DNA of 64,000 nt, taken from positions 1 to 64,000 of the forward strand of contig JAPLKA010000021.1 in assembly GCA_026388315.1 (NCBI GenBank). Direction: 5' to 3'. The notes beneath the pieces are model-generated. The model searched no databases, had not been told where the DNA came from, and was given only the letters and a program-made list of their open reading frames with translations. This DNA is from Pseudomonadota bacterium. Lineage in GTDB: Bacteria > Desulfobacterota > Syntrophorhabdia > Syntrophorhabdales > Syntrophorhabdaceae. Within the stretch, counting starts at the first letter, position 1. Each line of letters begins with the position of its first letter. The translations under genes were made by a program, and so were the position numbers. Below are positions 9,939 to 18,946 of the stretch, piece after piece.

Positions 9939-10436
9939 TTACCTGTATTTAATCTCTGCCCTTCTGTTGGCTGACTTTTGATCACTTATGTAGCAGCATT
10001 TCCCCTTCCCTTCAGTCTTTGCGTCGGTCTTGAGATACTTCTGGACGGTTTTCGCCCTTCGAAGCGCAAGTTTATCGTTGTATTCCTTCTGTCCGGCATC
10101 ACATGTATACCCTGTTACGGAGACCTTTTCCTTCGTTGTAATGGCATCGAGCTTTTTCTTCTCCTGCGGTTTGAGAGCGGAGGAATTGAGGTCGAAACGG
10201 ACCGTCTCGGTCTGTTCTTTTTTAACCGGAGGCAAAAGATCTTCGGGTTTGATTGTAAACTTCTTTATTTTTTTAACCACGGGCTTGATATAGGGAGTTT
10301 TCGGTACAACCACTGGCTTATCAAGTGTTACCATGAAGGTGTCTCCCTTCTCGTAGCGGGCGATCTTTGCCTCAGCAGTTATATCGGCTGTCGCCTGAGA
10401 AACAGCAAGTAAAGCAGCACACAATACGGTAATCAT
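9939..10436 (-). CDS. OmpA-like peptidoglycan-binding protein of the conjugation operon
   Basis: This 165-residue protein has an N-terminal signal-like segment (residues 1-17), a Lys/Pro-rich spacer (residues 45-75), then an OmpA C-terminal-like domain with VRFDLNSSALKP, VTGYTCDAGQKEYN and LRRAKTVQKYL. Such domains bind diaminopimelate of peptidoglycan. The ATG overlaps the traC stop as ATGA, so it is translationally coupled to the secretion ATPase. It probably anchors the transfer apparatus to the cell wall. It is short for a whole OmpA and lacks a beta-barrel. Confidence 0.75.
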   Translation of the reverse strand: MITVLCAALLAVSQATADITAEAKIARYEKGDTFMVTLDKPVVVPKTPYIKPVVKKIKKFTIKPEDLLPPVKKEQTETVRFDLNSSALKPQEKKKLDAITTKEKVSVTGYTCDAGQKEYNDKLALRRAKTVQKYLKTDAKTEGKGKCCYISDQKSANRRAEIKYR

Positions 10437-12838
10437 TTCTCCCTCTCCTTTATTTCATCCTCAAGGACTTTTGTAATCGCCACGTCTATGGTATCCCCCT
10501 GTTCGAGGTATTTTTTAATGGCGGTATACTCATCAGCTTTTGACGTATAGAGCAATTGCGTGAACCTGTCCACGATCAGTCGTCCCACCGTCACGCCGAC
10601 AGGGGTGTAGACAAATATTTCCGAGAAATTCCCGTGTTCGGTATGGACACTGCTCAACAGTTCATACAAGCCCTCCGTCAAAGAGACCCTTCCCGACTCC
10701 TTCAGCATCTTTATGGATTCAGGTCTCTGCCGGAGCAGGAACATGAAATCCGAGTTCTCTACGATGGCAACACCGGCAGGAATCCTGTAGAAGTCGTTTA
10801 CGCTCTGCGTTATCGAATAGCAGGCCCCTTTATATTTTCTGAATCTTCTATATGCCGTTTCCATGAAATTGGCTGTGTTGCCCCCTGTGAGCAGATCCCA
10901 CGCCTCGTCAATAATCAGGAGCTTATATTGTTCCCTGTCCATCATAGCCTGCTGTATCTGAAAAATAAGGGACAACAGCACGACCTCCTGAAGGTCCTTT
11001 TTCGATTTGAGTTCTTCAAGTTCCATGACAACCAGGTCGGCCTCTGCCCTCATTGTTGCCGGTCCGTCAAAATATCCGGCATATGCCCCCTGTGACGTAT
11101 AGGAATAAAGCCTCTTTGAAAGCGAGATTGCGATCGGTTCATCTTTTGCTGCCAGATACGTGGCTACATTGGTGATAGTCATGTCGTTGCCGTGTATGAG
11201 ATACTGATCCTTGATGGCCTCTTCGATATATGCCAGCGACAGCTCATCGAGGGCATTCATGGATACCATCTGAGCAACAATAGATTTAAGAATAGGCATT
11301 TCTTCGTCGATATTCCGCACCCCTGTGAACGGGTTGAGACATACGTTCGAATGTTCGCCGAACACCATGAACTCTCCGCCACAGAAATTTGCGAGCTTTT
11401 CATAGCTTCGCCCCACGTCGATTACCCATATCTTCGCCCCCACTGAAAGATAGGATGTTATCAGTTCATTCACAAAAAATGATTTTCCTGCTCCGGTAGA
11501 GGCAACGACTATGCCGGAATAGCCTCCTGCGGGGTTGCTGAAAATGTCAAAGAACTGTACCTGCCCTCGCCTGCTTATCAGGTGAAGAACGGGATTCCCG
11601 AAACCCTGCCAGTCAGAGGCAATCGGAGCTATCTCCGCTATGTCGGATGCCTTTAGAGTCTTTTTCCGCCTCAGGTCTTCCTGCGCATCTTTCAGATATC
11701 CCATCGGGAGCGATTGCAGGAACATCGGCAGTGTTATGTAGGTATCAACCTGAAGGATGAAGCCGAGAGTCCTGAATAGCTGCAGGCAGCGACCGGACAT
11801 CGATTCAAGCTCTTCCGGCGAGTCTGCGTAGATCAAAATGTTCATATAGCCCATTACAGGGGAATCGCCTGTTTTCATGGACTTCAAAAATGAATCCTGC
11901 CCCTGCTTCTTTTCCGCGAGGTCGGGAAGCCACTTTGCGAGCGGTCCGAACAACTGGTACGAGGTGGCAACGGCCTTCTTCTGGACGGCATCTATCGCCT
12001 TCACCCTGTCCGGATACTCCGTGTTCAGCGTGATAATAAAAGGACATGGCATCTGTCTCACGTTGTCGTATAAGCTTCCCACATAATTAACCGTATCGGC
12101 GATGTCCCACTTTTCCGGGTACTGCTTAACGGTAAAACTTCTCAAATATTTGCCGTCAATTTTGAGATAATCCTTTTCTACAAAGATTTCCGTATCACCG
12201 TACACGACCTGTTCCCTTATGATAGTCTTCGCATCGTAATGCTGCACTTCATCGTGGTTGTGTGCAGGATTCAGCATCTCTGATATTAATGTGACAAACT
12301 CATCGGGGTACATATCCCTCGGATTAAGATGGGCGGTACTTAACGCCTGAACAACGGTCGGTTTTATTCTCGACGCAATCTTCATTCCCTGTTCAAAACC
12401 ATTGGGCGTTGTTTCGCAGGGGACAATACATGACACTACATGCCGGAAGTTTCTCGCTCTGAAGTCGTAGCCCTTCAGCATGGATTGCTTTGCGCCTGCT
12501 ACGACATAATCCCTCTTCCTCCTTGCCGCCTCGATAAGCCCCCTCTTTGTGGTTCTGTTCTCCCTCAAATGAGCATAGGCATCCATTTGATGGGTCACTG
12601 TCGGCGAGGCATAGATGGTATACTGTACGGATGTCCCGGGCGGAAACTGCTGATAGTAAAGCCCTTTCAGGGCATCCGACGTCGTGGCGCCTCCCCACGC
12701 CTGAGAACACTCATAAACAAACCCCACGCCGCACGAGAGCGTATACACTTCGTTATTGTCGTCGTATGTATAGTATGGCAGCAGTTCTGATAAAGAAAAC
12801 CGCTTTAACAGTTGCTTGTGTATTTTTAATATGTCCAT
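10433..12838 (-). CDS. traC: TraC/VirB4-type conjugation ATPase
   Basis: The protein has 801 residues, matching F-type TraC. The N-terminal half resembles the TraC/VirB4 domain; Walker A is ASTGAGKSFF near residue 449 and Walker B is LLIIDEAWDLL near residue 643. This ATPase powers pilus assembly and substrate transfer at the inner membrane. It lies in an operon with TraB, TraV, a DsbC-like protein and pilin upstream and an OmpA-like gene overlapping its stop by ATGA. All key motifs are intact. Confidence 0.95.
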   Translation of the reverse strand: MDILKIHKQLLKRFSLSELLPYYTYDDNNEVYTLSCGVGFVYECSQAWGGATTSDALKGLYYQQFPPGTSVQYTIYASPTVTHQMDAYAHLRENRTTKRGLIEAARRKRDYVVAGAKQSMLKGYDFRARNFRHVVSCIVPCETTPNGFEQGMKIASRIKPTVVQALSTAHLNPRDMYPDEFVTLISEMLNPAHNHDEVQHYDAKTIIREQVVYGDTEIFVEKDYLKIDGKYLRSFTVKQYPEKWDIADTVNYVGSLYDNVRQMPCPFIITLNTEYPDRVKAIDAVQKKAVATSYQLFGPLAKWLPDLAEKKQGQDSFLKSMKTGDSPVMGYMNILIYADSPEELESMSGRCLQLFRTLGFILQVDTYITLPMFLQSLPMGYLKDAQEDLRRKKTLKASDIAEIAPIASDWQGFGNPVLHLISRRGQVQFFDIFSNPAGGYSGIVVASTGAGKSFFVNELITSYLSVGAKIWVIDVGRSYEKLANFCGGEFMVFGEHSNVCLNPFTGVRNIDEEMPILKSIVAQMVSMNALDELSLAYIEEAIKDQYLIHGNDMTITNVATYLAAKDEPIAISLSKRLYSYTSQGAYAGYFDGPATMRAEADLVVMELEELKSKKDLQEVVLLSLIFQIQQAMMDREQYKLLIIDEAWDLLTGGNTANFMETAYRRFRKYKGACYSITQSVNDFYRIPAGVAIVENSDFMFLLRQRPESIKMLKESGRVSLTEGLYELLSSVHTEHGNFSEIFVYTPVGVTVGRLIVDRFTQLLYTSKADEYTAIKKYLEQGDTIDVAITKVLEDEIKEREK

Positions 12839-12924
12839 TTCGTATCCCGTTTTATTTTCAGATATGGCAGGGGGTGTCGGGGAAAGCGGCCCCCGCCGTA
12901 TCTGTTTAGATTAACCGTATTTGC

Positions 12925-13251
12925 TTAGATTAATGATGTTACAACAGCGTCAATGATCGTAGGCGTATAGTTGACTGCGAGAGCCGTGCTGATACCCGTT
13001 ACAACGGAAATGACCGACTGTTTCACAACACCCATTGCGATGCCGACCAGAAAAGCGCCTGCCGCGATTGTCTTGCCGAGAGCGCCGGTAGACCAGCCGG
13101 TCAGCGTATCGTATATGTCGGTAAATTCTGTACCGCCTGTTCCCGCATGAGCGGATATGGCCCATACCAACACCATACAAAAAAACATAACTGCCGGTGC
13201 TGTGAGTGACTGTAAAAAACCTTTTGTCTTTATTTGAACATTTTTTTCCAT
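12925..13251 (-). CDS. traA: TraA/VirB2-type conjugative pilin precursor
   Basis: The 108-residue precursor has a basic N-terminus, a hydrophobic leader and a likely cleavage after AISAHA. That leaves 72 residues, close to the 70 of F pilin. Two hydrophobic helices flank a short loop with a single lysine (GVVKQSV), the usual TraA layout. It lies between a small unknown gene and traC; in F, traA is at the operon head, so the gene order is rearranged. The assignment rests on size, topology and context. Confidence 0.8.
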   Translation of the reverse strand: MEKNVQIKTKGFLQSLTAPAVMFFCMVLVWAISAHAGTGGTEFTDIYDTLTGWSTGALGKTIAAGAFLVGIAMGVVKQSVISVVTGISTALAVNYTPTIIDAVVTSLI

Positions 13252-13272
13252 AATTGCTCTTCTCCTTCTTTT

Positions 13273-13581
13273 TTAAATTTTGTTTATTGCAACTATAAGC
13301 TTGTAGAAATCCGCCCTTCCCCGGTAGAGCCCGAGCAGATAGGACGCGGTGTTTTCGATAGTTGCATCGTCTCTCAGATACGCATCAAAAGACATCTTCT
13401 TCCCCGAATACCTTTTTCTCAACTGGTAATTCTTTCTCAAATATTCCGTCACCTCCCTGCCTAATCTGTTTTTAATTTCTGTATAGGTAAGCTCCTCTAT
13501 GGCGGCAATCTCTTTATAGAACGGCGCGCCTGCATCGCTCTCTGATAAAATTGCCATTATGAGTCTTCTCACTCCGTACAT
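13273..13581 (-). CDS. Unknown small protein of the conjugation operon
   Basis: The protein has 102 residues, or 94 if translation starts at the second Met (MAILSES). It is charged and mostly helical, with no signal peptide or membrane segment. The first ATG begins two bases after the traV stop. It occupies the place where TraL/TraE/TraK genes might be expected, but its sequence resembles none of them: there is no membrane helix as in TraL or TraE and no signal peptide as in TraK. It may be a cytoplasmic accessory factor specific to this lineage. Confidence 0.65.
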   Translation of the reverse strand: MYGVRRLIMAILSESDAGAPFYKEIAAIEELTYTEIKNRLGREVTEYLRKNYQLRKRYSGKKMSFDAYLRDDATIENTASYLLGLYRGRADFYKLIVAINKI

Positions 13582-13582
13582 G

Positions 13583-14326
13583 TCATTCCGGTATTACTTC
13601 TTCTTGGATTTTGCAGGCATCATTCTGACAACCGGCGGCAGGTTCCGGTGATGTTTTCTCAGCTTCTACGGAGGTATCTTCTCTGTCACTCTCTACAACG
13701 CTCTGCCTGTCAGCGCTGGGCTGTCCGGCAGCAAGAGAACGCACAGTAAACGGTGGTTGCTTGCCCGTTGCTGATTTCTTCTGAACTGTCTTGTCCTTTT
13801 TGTCCTTTATTGCTGCCGATTTCTTATTCCCGGGTGTTGATGCGCCTTCTTTCACCAGAGAAGCTCCGAAGGTTTTTGTGGGTACCTGCCCGGAGAAAAA
13901 CTTCATCATCTGTTTGTTGGCAGGTGATTTTTCACCGATAATCCACCTGTTTCTCGGATCCGATATCTCTGAGAACACGTAGCCCCCCTGATTGAGATCA
14001 CCTTCGTCATCCTCCCAGGGCGCTATCCAGATTCTCACAATCTTCGAGGGGATACGGAGAGGTATCTGCCTGTCCTGTTCAAGTTTCTTTGTAATACTTA
14101 CCGCCGGGGAATCTGTGCCGGAACCCGCATCCTTTTCGTCCTTTGCATGCTTTGTCCTCTTTAATCCTATTTCCCCATCGATAGCCCGCTGGTAAATATC
14201 CGTAACAGATTTACATTTAATGCCCGACTCAGGTGCAGGGCACGAAAACTGCGCCGATGAACAACCGGTTGCAATAAGGGCAAACAATACTGCCGATGCG
14301 GCGAAGAATGCTTTGATTTTTCTCAC
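13583..14326 (-). CDS. traV: TraV-like outer-membrane lipoprotein
   Basis: In this 247-residue protein the lipobox LIATGC places the lipidated cysteine near residue 22. It is followed by FSCPAPESGIKCKSV, the two-cysteine motif of TraV proteins, and later by RIWIAPWEDDEGDL, another TraV signature. The C-terminal third is Lys/Ser/Glu-rich and probably disordered. TraV is the VirB7 counterpart that forms the outer-membrane core with TraK and TraB. Its start overlaps the DsbC-like stop as ATGA. Confidence 0.85.
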   Translation of the reverse strand: MRKIKAFFAASAVLFALIATGCSSAQFSCPAPESGIKCKSVTDIYQRAIDGEIGLKRTKHAKDEKDAGSGTDSPAVSITKKLEQDRQIPLRIPSKIVRIWIAPWEDDEGDLNQGGYVFSEISDPRNRWIIGEKSPANKQMMKFFSGQVPTKTFGASLVKEGASTPGNKKSAAIKDKKDKTVQKKSATGKQPPFTVRSLAAGQPSADRQSVVESDREDTSVEAEKTSPEPAAGCQNDACKIQEEVIPE

Positions 14327-15063
14327 TTTACCGTCTCCTGTGCAATCTTTGCCAGCTTATCTTTTATCTTCTCAGCCGGTACGTAACCTACGATACTGGA
14401 GCCGTCCTCGAACACTATCGTTGGCAGTCCGGTGATACCATTCTTTTTCGCGAATTCTATGTTTGCTTCGAGGGGTTTTGCGTTGCAGTTCCCTTTGGTT
14501 GTGACCTGTTCTCCTTTATATATCTTTTCGAGCGTGTCAACGCTTCGAGCGCACCATACGGCCTGATCGTTCCGTTTATCACCGAAAAACGGAGTAATCA
14601 GGAGGTACACCGATACATCGGTCAGTTTTTTGAGTTCCCCTGACAGTTTCTTGCACCAGGGGCAATCTGACGTGGTGAAAACCGCTATCTTCGATTTGCC
14701 TTCCGACATCTTTATGGCATTTTCTAAGGGAATGTCTTTGAAATTGATCTTGAACGCTTCCTGTCTTCTCTGTTCGGTAACGTTTTTCATCCCGTCTACC
14801 TCGAAGATGTTGCCCATGACCGCATATTTCTTGTCTTTTGTGAGATAGAAGATGATGTTACCTGACGCTGCCACTTCGTACAGTCCCAGTTCGTTGTTGT
14901 AGATGATGCTTTTAATGGTAAAGCCCGGGATTGATATGTCGTTTTCCGGTTTTTGTATACCGGGAGCCACACCGATATCCGCTGCATAAGATATGGAACC
15001 CGACACAAGCACCATAACTGCTATGAGAACTGCCGCTGCCGTTCGATTCATCCGGTTTATCAT
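14323..15063 (-). CDS. dsbC: DsbC/TrbB-like periplasmic disulphide isomerase
   Basis: The 246-residue protein has a signal peptide (residues 1-28), a DsbC-type dimerisation region, then a thioredoxin fold with the active site CPWC (cysteines near 134 and 137). The cis-proline loop is probably GLPTIVFEDG. Conjugation clusters of the F and R27 type often carry such an isomerase to fold Cys-containing Tra proteins. It lies between traB and traV with ATGA overlap to traV. Confidence 0.9.
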   Translation of the reverse strand: MINRMNRTAAAVLIAVMVLVSGSISYAADIGVAPGIQKPENDISIPGFTIKSIIYNNELGLYEVAASGNIIFYLTKDKKYAVMGNIFEVDGMKNVTEQRRQEAFKINFKDIPLENAIKMSEGKSKIAVFTTSDCPWCKKLSGELKKLTDVSVYLLITPFFGDKRNDQAVWCARSVDTLEKIYKGEQVTTKGNCNAKPLEANIEFAKKNGITGLPTIVFEDGSSIVGYVPAEKIKDKLAKIAQETVK

Positions 15064-15078
15064 TTTTTGTCTCTCCTT

Positions 15079-16326
15079 TTATTTTACGTTTGACGTCTTT
15101 ACTTTTTTAGCCTGGGATGCATCCGCGGTCTCCTGATGTTTGCCCTTATTTTCCTGAGGAGTCAGCTTTCCGCCTTTTATTATTACTATTTCTACCTCCC
15201 TGCCGGGATCTATCTCTATGACCGGATATATTTGTTCCGCCAGTTTCAGGTAATAATCCGATACCCTGGCGAGGGCGCTTCCTGTACCGGAAAGCCCCGC
15301 TCCTAACGCAACATCTCCGAGATCGGGCATAAGTGTCGTCATCTTCCCGTCCTGTTTTGTTACATTTACGTAGCTCATTGCCGTTTGTGGCTGTAAGGCA
15401 GTCCCCAAACCCGAGAGTATACCGGTGATGATTGACATGGCAATCTGCCTGCCCTGTTTGGTTATCACCTTGCCCCTCATCCCCAGTTTGCCGTCTTCCC
15501 CCATGACCTGCCCCTTGAGAGACACCTCCCACGGCGTACCGTCATTCTTAATACAGGAAAGGGTCTCAGTCCTTATGTACGCCCTTTCCTCGACCATGTT
15601 TCCGTAACCGGCCCCGATAATGAAACATTCCTTTAAATCCATCCTGAAACGGTTCGGCAACAACGAAAGATCAGACAGCATCATGAGAGTGGGGTACGGT
15701 TCTGACTTCGCGGCAAGCGAAGTAGGAACGTCCATTCCCGAAAGAATGACGGCTTTCGTGATGCTTCCCGTCGGTATCCACACGGAATCATCCCGTTTTG
15801 TTTTTTTATCCTGTTTTGATTCGCTGTTTTCCTTGTTCTCCCATGTACGGATTGAGCCACTTGAGCCACCTGATTTATCAAGCTGCTTTTCGCTGCCGCC
15901 CTTACCGGGAGACTTACCTGGAACATGCATATCCTGTTTGTCCGTTTTTTTCGTTGAAGGCGGAGGTACCGGCGGAACGCCCGGGGTTTGAGCCTTTTCC
16001 TTTTTTACCGCATGTGTTTCTGATTTTTCTGTTTTTTTTGTCTGATCCATTTGCTGCCGCAGTTTAGTCATCTCCGCCCTTAATTCCTCATTCGATTTTT
16101 CAAGGGCTTTGATGTTTTGTCCTTCCGCGGCTATCCAGAGGTCCTTTTCCACCTTCTCCGACAGCACGGAGTATTTCCTGTCTTTTTTTGCCGACTCTTT
16201 TACCGCCGCGTTTCTTTTGCCTGTGAATGACACACCCACGATAATAACGAGCAGCACCGCCCCTAAGATAACCAGTATCTTAATCCTCTGTTTCTGCTTG
16301 ATGGTTAAATTTTTTAACATTTCCAT
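15079..16326 (-). CDS. traB: TraB/VirB10-type scaffold protein
   Basis: The 415-residue protein has a single N-terminal membrane helix (residues 15-33) and a coiled coil with LRAEMTKLRQQM near residues 75-95. A Pro/Lys/Gly-rich flexible spacer (100-185) precedes a VirB10-like beta domain (200-400) containing GMDVPTSLA and an RTETLSC segment. It spans inner membrane, periplasm and outer-membrane core. The whole TraB layout is present and intact. Confidence 0.9.
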   Translation of the reverse strand: MEMLKNLTIKQKQRIKILVILGAVLLVIIVGVSFTGKRNAAVKESAKKDRKYSVLSEKVEKDLWIAAEGQNIKALEKSNEELRAEMTKLRQQMDQTKKTEKSETHAVKKEKAQTPGVPPVPPPSTKKTDKQDMHVPGKSPGKGGSEKQLDKSGGSSGSIRTWENKENSESKQDKKTKRDDSVWIPTGSITKAVILSGMDVPTSLAAKSEPYPTLMMLSDLSLLPNRFRMDLKECFIIGAGYGNMVEERAYIRTETLSCIKNDGTPWEVSLKGQVMGEDGKLGMRGKVITKQGRQIAMSIITGILSGLGTALQPQTAMSYVNVTKQDGKMTTLMPDLGDVALGAGLSGTGSALARVSDYYLKLAEQIYPVIEIDPGREVEIVIIKGGKLTPQENKGKHQETADASQAKKVKTSNVK

Positions 16327-16364
16327 TTTTGTCTGCCTTTTTAAAAACTATGTTTTAAGATATA

Positions 16365-17198
16365 TTACTTACTCTCGGATGCCTGTATCACCTGGTACAC
16401 CTTCCACGCATATTTTCTCCCCAGGACCTTATTCCCGGAGTTGTAACATCCGACCGCATCCCACGTGCACCCGTACCTGTCCATGCACTGTTTCAGTATC
16501 CACGCACCCGTCATCACATTGGTACAGGGATCCGATAGTTCCATCCACCTGTCGTGTCCGATTGTTTTGTACCAGCTTGAGTTGATCTGCATGACACCGT
16601 AGTCAAATGTCCCGTTTGTGTTCCTGTTGATTGCATGCGTGTAAAAGTTGCTTTCTACCTTTGCGATAGACCACAGCAGCAAGGGATTTATACTATATTT
16701 CTCTCCTGCCTCTTCGAAGCAGAACGCATACCCCTTGAGAGGTATAAAGACTAAAATGATAATGATGACAGCGGTGATTGCATATTCCGCGAAGGAGCCA
16801 ACCCTGAACAATCTTGCGCCAAATGATTTTTTAAAGGGATTAAAAAGCGGTACACGTCCGCATAGCGCATCCTGGACGATATGCAACATGCAGCCTATGA
16901 GAAAATAGAATATCACGGTGAAAAATACATCAGTTCCACCGGACAGGTTTTTTATTGCCAACGTTAAATCGCATACGCCCCAGAAACGATATTTCAGGAT
17001 TGCATACACCGCAAACAGGGCTACGCCATATATGACCCACCAGTGAGAGAGCTTCCTATGCCTGGAAGGTGAATATCCGAACTCCACCGCATCGGGATAT
17101 ACACTCCCCGCGGCTGAAACGACCGCCCCGGGAATGTCTCCTGTTACCGAATGAACCAAAAACCCTGTGATTAGTTTGTGATTGAACCATTTCATCAT
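16365..17198 (-). CDS. Membrane-bound hydrolase-like (YdjM/DUF457) domain fused to a lytic transglycosylase
   Basis: Starting at the double Met (17198), the protein has 277 residues; the frame is open to 17396 but that would run into the divergent hicA promoter. The N-terminal half has histidines in [10 protein letters not shown] and RHRKLSHWW and several membrane helices, resembling YdjM-type membrane metal-dependent hydrolases. The C-terminal part (from about 165) is a lysozyme-like transglycosylase with [27 protein letters not shown] and GAWILKQCM, like VirB1/TraP19. It would open peptidoglycan for the transfer channel. The fusion is unusual. A weak ribosome site makes the start uncertain. 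Confidence 0.75.
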   Translation of the reverse strand: MMKWFNHKLITGFLVHSVTGDIPGAVVSAAGSVYPDAVEFGYSPSRHRKLSHWWVIYGVALFAVYAILKYRFWGVCDLTLAIKNLSGGTDVFFTVIFYFLIGCMLHIVQDALCGRVPLFNPFKKSFGARLFRVGSFAEYAITAVIIIILVFIPLKGYAFCFEEAGEKYSINPLLLWSIAKVESNFYTHAINRNTNGTFDYGVMQINSSWYKTIGHDRWMELSDPCTNVMTGAWILKQCMDRYGCTWDAVGCYNSGNKVLGRKYAWKVYQVIQASESK

Positions 17199-17233
17199 AG
17201 GAATATTACTTTTTGTTTTCGGCAAAAAAGAGC

Positions 17234-17261
17234 TTGACATTAGTACCATTAGTGATACTAT
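17234..17261 (+). promoter_or_regulatory. hicAB promoter with overlapping palindromic operator
   Basis: TTGACA at 17234 and TACTAT at 17256 are separated by 16 bases, and hicA starts at 17274 with a leader of only a few bases. Between and over them lies the imperfect palindrome TAGTACCATTAGTGATACTA (17241-17260), a good candidate for HicB autorepression. Confidence 0.6.
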
Positions 17262-17273
17262 TATAAGTAACGC

Positions 17274-17534
17274 ATGGGCAAAATAGACGATATTGTTTCT
17301 CAGATGGCGGCAAGCCCGGATAATGTCCGTTTCGCCGATCTGTGCAGGGTGTGTGAATATTATTTCGGCAAGCACCGACAGGGCGGCAGCAGCCACAGAA
17401 TTTACAAAACCCCATGGGAAGGTGATCCCAGGATTAACATACAGAATAAAAAAGGAAAAGCAAAAGACTATCAGGTAAGACAGGTATTATTGGCAATAAA
17501 AAAACTGGAGGTAGATCGTGGCTATAAAAAATGA
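17274..17534 (+). CDS. hicA: HicA-type mRNA interferase toxin
   Basis: The protein has 86 residues with the double-stranded RNA-binding-like HicA fold signature: the catalytic histidine is in [12 protein letters not shown] and the C-terminus is [15 protein letters not shown]. HicA cleaves mRNA until bound by HicB. The end overlaps the hicB GTG start, so the pair is coupled. The gene reads divergently from the conjugation operon and its 5' region overlaps an upstream extension of the transglycosylase frame. Confidence 0.85.
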   Translation: MGKIDDIVSQMAASPDNVRFADLCRVCEYYFGKHRQGGSSHRIYKTPWEGDPRINIQNKKGKAKDYQVRQVLLAIKKLEVDRGYKK

Positions 17535-17844
17535 TCATTATACATATAGAGTAACCTGGTCTGAAAATGACAAGGAATATGTAGGCCTGTGCACAGAATT
17601 CCCCAGTTTGAGCTGGCTCGCCGGGAGCCCCGAAGCTGCCCTCAAAGGAATACGCAAACTGGTCGAAGATGTTTTAATAGATATGGAGAAAGAAGGAGAA
17701 ATCATCCCTGAACCAATTGCCTGCAAAAAATATAGCGGCAAGTTCATGGTGCGGGTTCCTCCACATATCCACCAAAAACTCGTTATTCAAGCAACAGAGG
17801 AAGGCATCAGTCTGAACCGCCTCGTTAGTTCAAGACTTTCGTAA
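17518..17844 (+). CDS. hicB: HicB-type antitoxin
   Basis: The 108-residue protein starts with GTG inside hicA. The N-terminal part (YTYRVTWSENDKEYVGLCTEFPSLSWLAGSPEAAL, described here by its position 8-42) is the partial RNase H fold of HicB. The C-terminal part (KFMVRVPPHIHQKL, EGISLNRLVSSRL) is a ribbon-helix-helix that would bind the palindrome upstream of hicA. It probably stabilises the element. Confidence 0.88.
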   Translation: MAIKNDHYTYRVTWSENDKEYVGLCTEFPSLSWLAGSPEAALKGIRKLVEDVLIDMEKEGEIIPEPIACKKYSGKFMVRVPPHIHQKLVIQATEEGISLNRLVSSRLS

Positions 17845-17870
17845 ACTTTTTCTACATAAATTATCTTCTG

Positions 17871-17945
17871 CATAAAAAAAGCCACTAACCTTTTAAAGTT
17901 AGTGGCTTTTTGATGGGTCTATCATCACCTTATCCTACTGGCTTG
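17871..17945. terminator. Bidirectional terminator hairpin, copy 1 of a duplicated 75-bp module
   Basis: GCCACTAAC (17881) and GTTAGTGGC (17898) form a perfect 9-bp stem with A and T runs on both sides, serving hicB on plus and the 17978 gene on minus. The hairpin and about 35 following bases recur at 36788-36861. Confidence 0.85.
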
Positions 17946-17977
17946 CCGTAGTCTCCCTTGTCATATCACCTCCTTTT

Positions 17978-18529
17978 TTATCTATGAATGTTCTCGACAA
18001 TCAGATCGCATACGTTATCATCCTTTGTATCAAGGATGTAGCCGTATGCGTTCAGTCCCGTAAGAATCGTCACCATTTCTTTTTCTATGAGAATTTGCAC
18101 AAGGTCGGGTATCCATTCACTCGCCACAGGAATCAACCTCTTCTTAAAAAACTTTTCCCATGCGGAGTCTTCTTCCTCCGGTCTGAAAAATACCACAGCT
18201 TTTTCATTAAGTGATTCTTCCCAGGTAACTGCGTGGTACTTCCCGTAGCCGATTTTTTTACTCCTGTACCGGAGTTTGTTCGACCATCTTCTGCTGATCG
18301 CCTTATCTCCCACCGTCACGGTACAAAACTGTGCCAGCGCCGCAAAGATGCCGCGGCACTGTATCTCCGAACCCCACATGGAAAGAAACACGGGTTCGTA
18401 GTTGCCACCGCCACAGGATGGGGCACACAGGTACATGTCCATGACAGTTTTAATCCCCTGATACTCCACCGCGATGATGGTTTTAGTTTGTTCTTCAGTT
18501 ATTTCAATTTGCTCAGCTGTAGATAACAT
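17978..18529 (-). CDS. Unknown protein of the accessory operon
   Basis: The protein has 183 residues and no recognised family. It is soluble, with a CAPSCGGGNYEP stretch near residue 35 and an RRWSNKLRYRSKKIGYGKYH basic block in the middle. It is the last gene of the minus-strand unit that starts with the helicase at 23281 and ends at the bidirectional terminator. The surrounding genes are typical element proteins of unknown function. Confidence 0.6.
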   Translation of the reverse strand: MLSTAEQIEITEEQTKTIIAVEYQGIKTVMDMYLCAPSCGGGNYEPVFLSMWGSEIQCRGIFAALAQFCTVTVGDKAISRRWSNKLRYRSKKIGYGKYHAVTWEESLNEKAVVFFRPEEEDSAWEKFFKKRLIPVASEWIPDLVQILIEKEMVTILTGLNAYGYILDTKDDNVCDLIVENIHR

Positions 18530-18544
18530 TCACGCCCCCTTTTA

Positions 18545-18946
18545 TTAATATTCGCTCGGGAGCAAACAGATGTATCCGTTGCCCTCTTTTGTCAGATAGA
18601 ATTTAAGGTTTTCCGTTAAATCGGTAAGCGGTATTTTCTGGGTCAGAATGGAGTTGTAGTTCCCGTCCTCAATTTCCACTATACCGGCTTTATTTTCACT
18701 AATGTGAAACTTCACTACAAAAAACCACTCTTTGAACTCTTCACAAAAACTGTCGAGCCTCTTCAGATAGCTCCCGATGACATCGGCAAGCCAGAAGCAT
18801 TCCAATTCCCGGAATACATACACCGCTCCGTCGGTTGCGAGCAGGCGCGGCGTCAATGTTACCCTATGGTAGGATTCGGTGCCGTAAAAACCATCCGGAC
18901 TGAAATATTTAATCCCGTTTTCTTTTAATGCTGTGTTATTTGGCAT
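18545..18946 (-). CDS. DUF6876-like element protein
   Basis: In this 133-residue protein the segment LLATDGAVYVFRELECFWLADVI (residues about 33-55) has the pattern of DUF6876 proteins, which are common on plasmids and phages: a TDG turn, then a YWL-A/D-I helix. No enzymatic motif is seen. Its start overlaps the end of the upstream gene at 18936. The function is unknown. Confidence 0.6.
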   Translation of the reverse strand: MPNNTALKENGIKYFSPDGFYGTESYHRVTLTPRLLATDGAVYVFRELECFWLADVIGSYLKRLDSFCEEFKEWFFVVKFHISENKAGIVEIEDGNYNSILTQKIPLTDLTENLKFYLTKEGNGYICLLPSEY

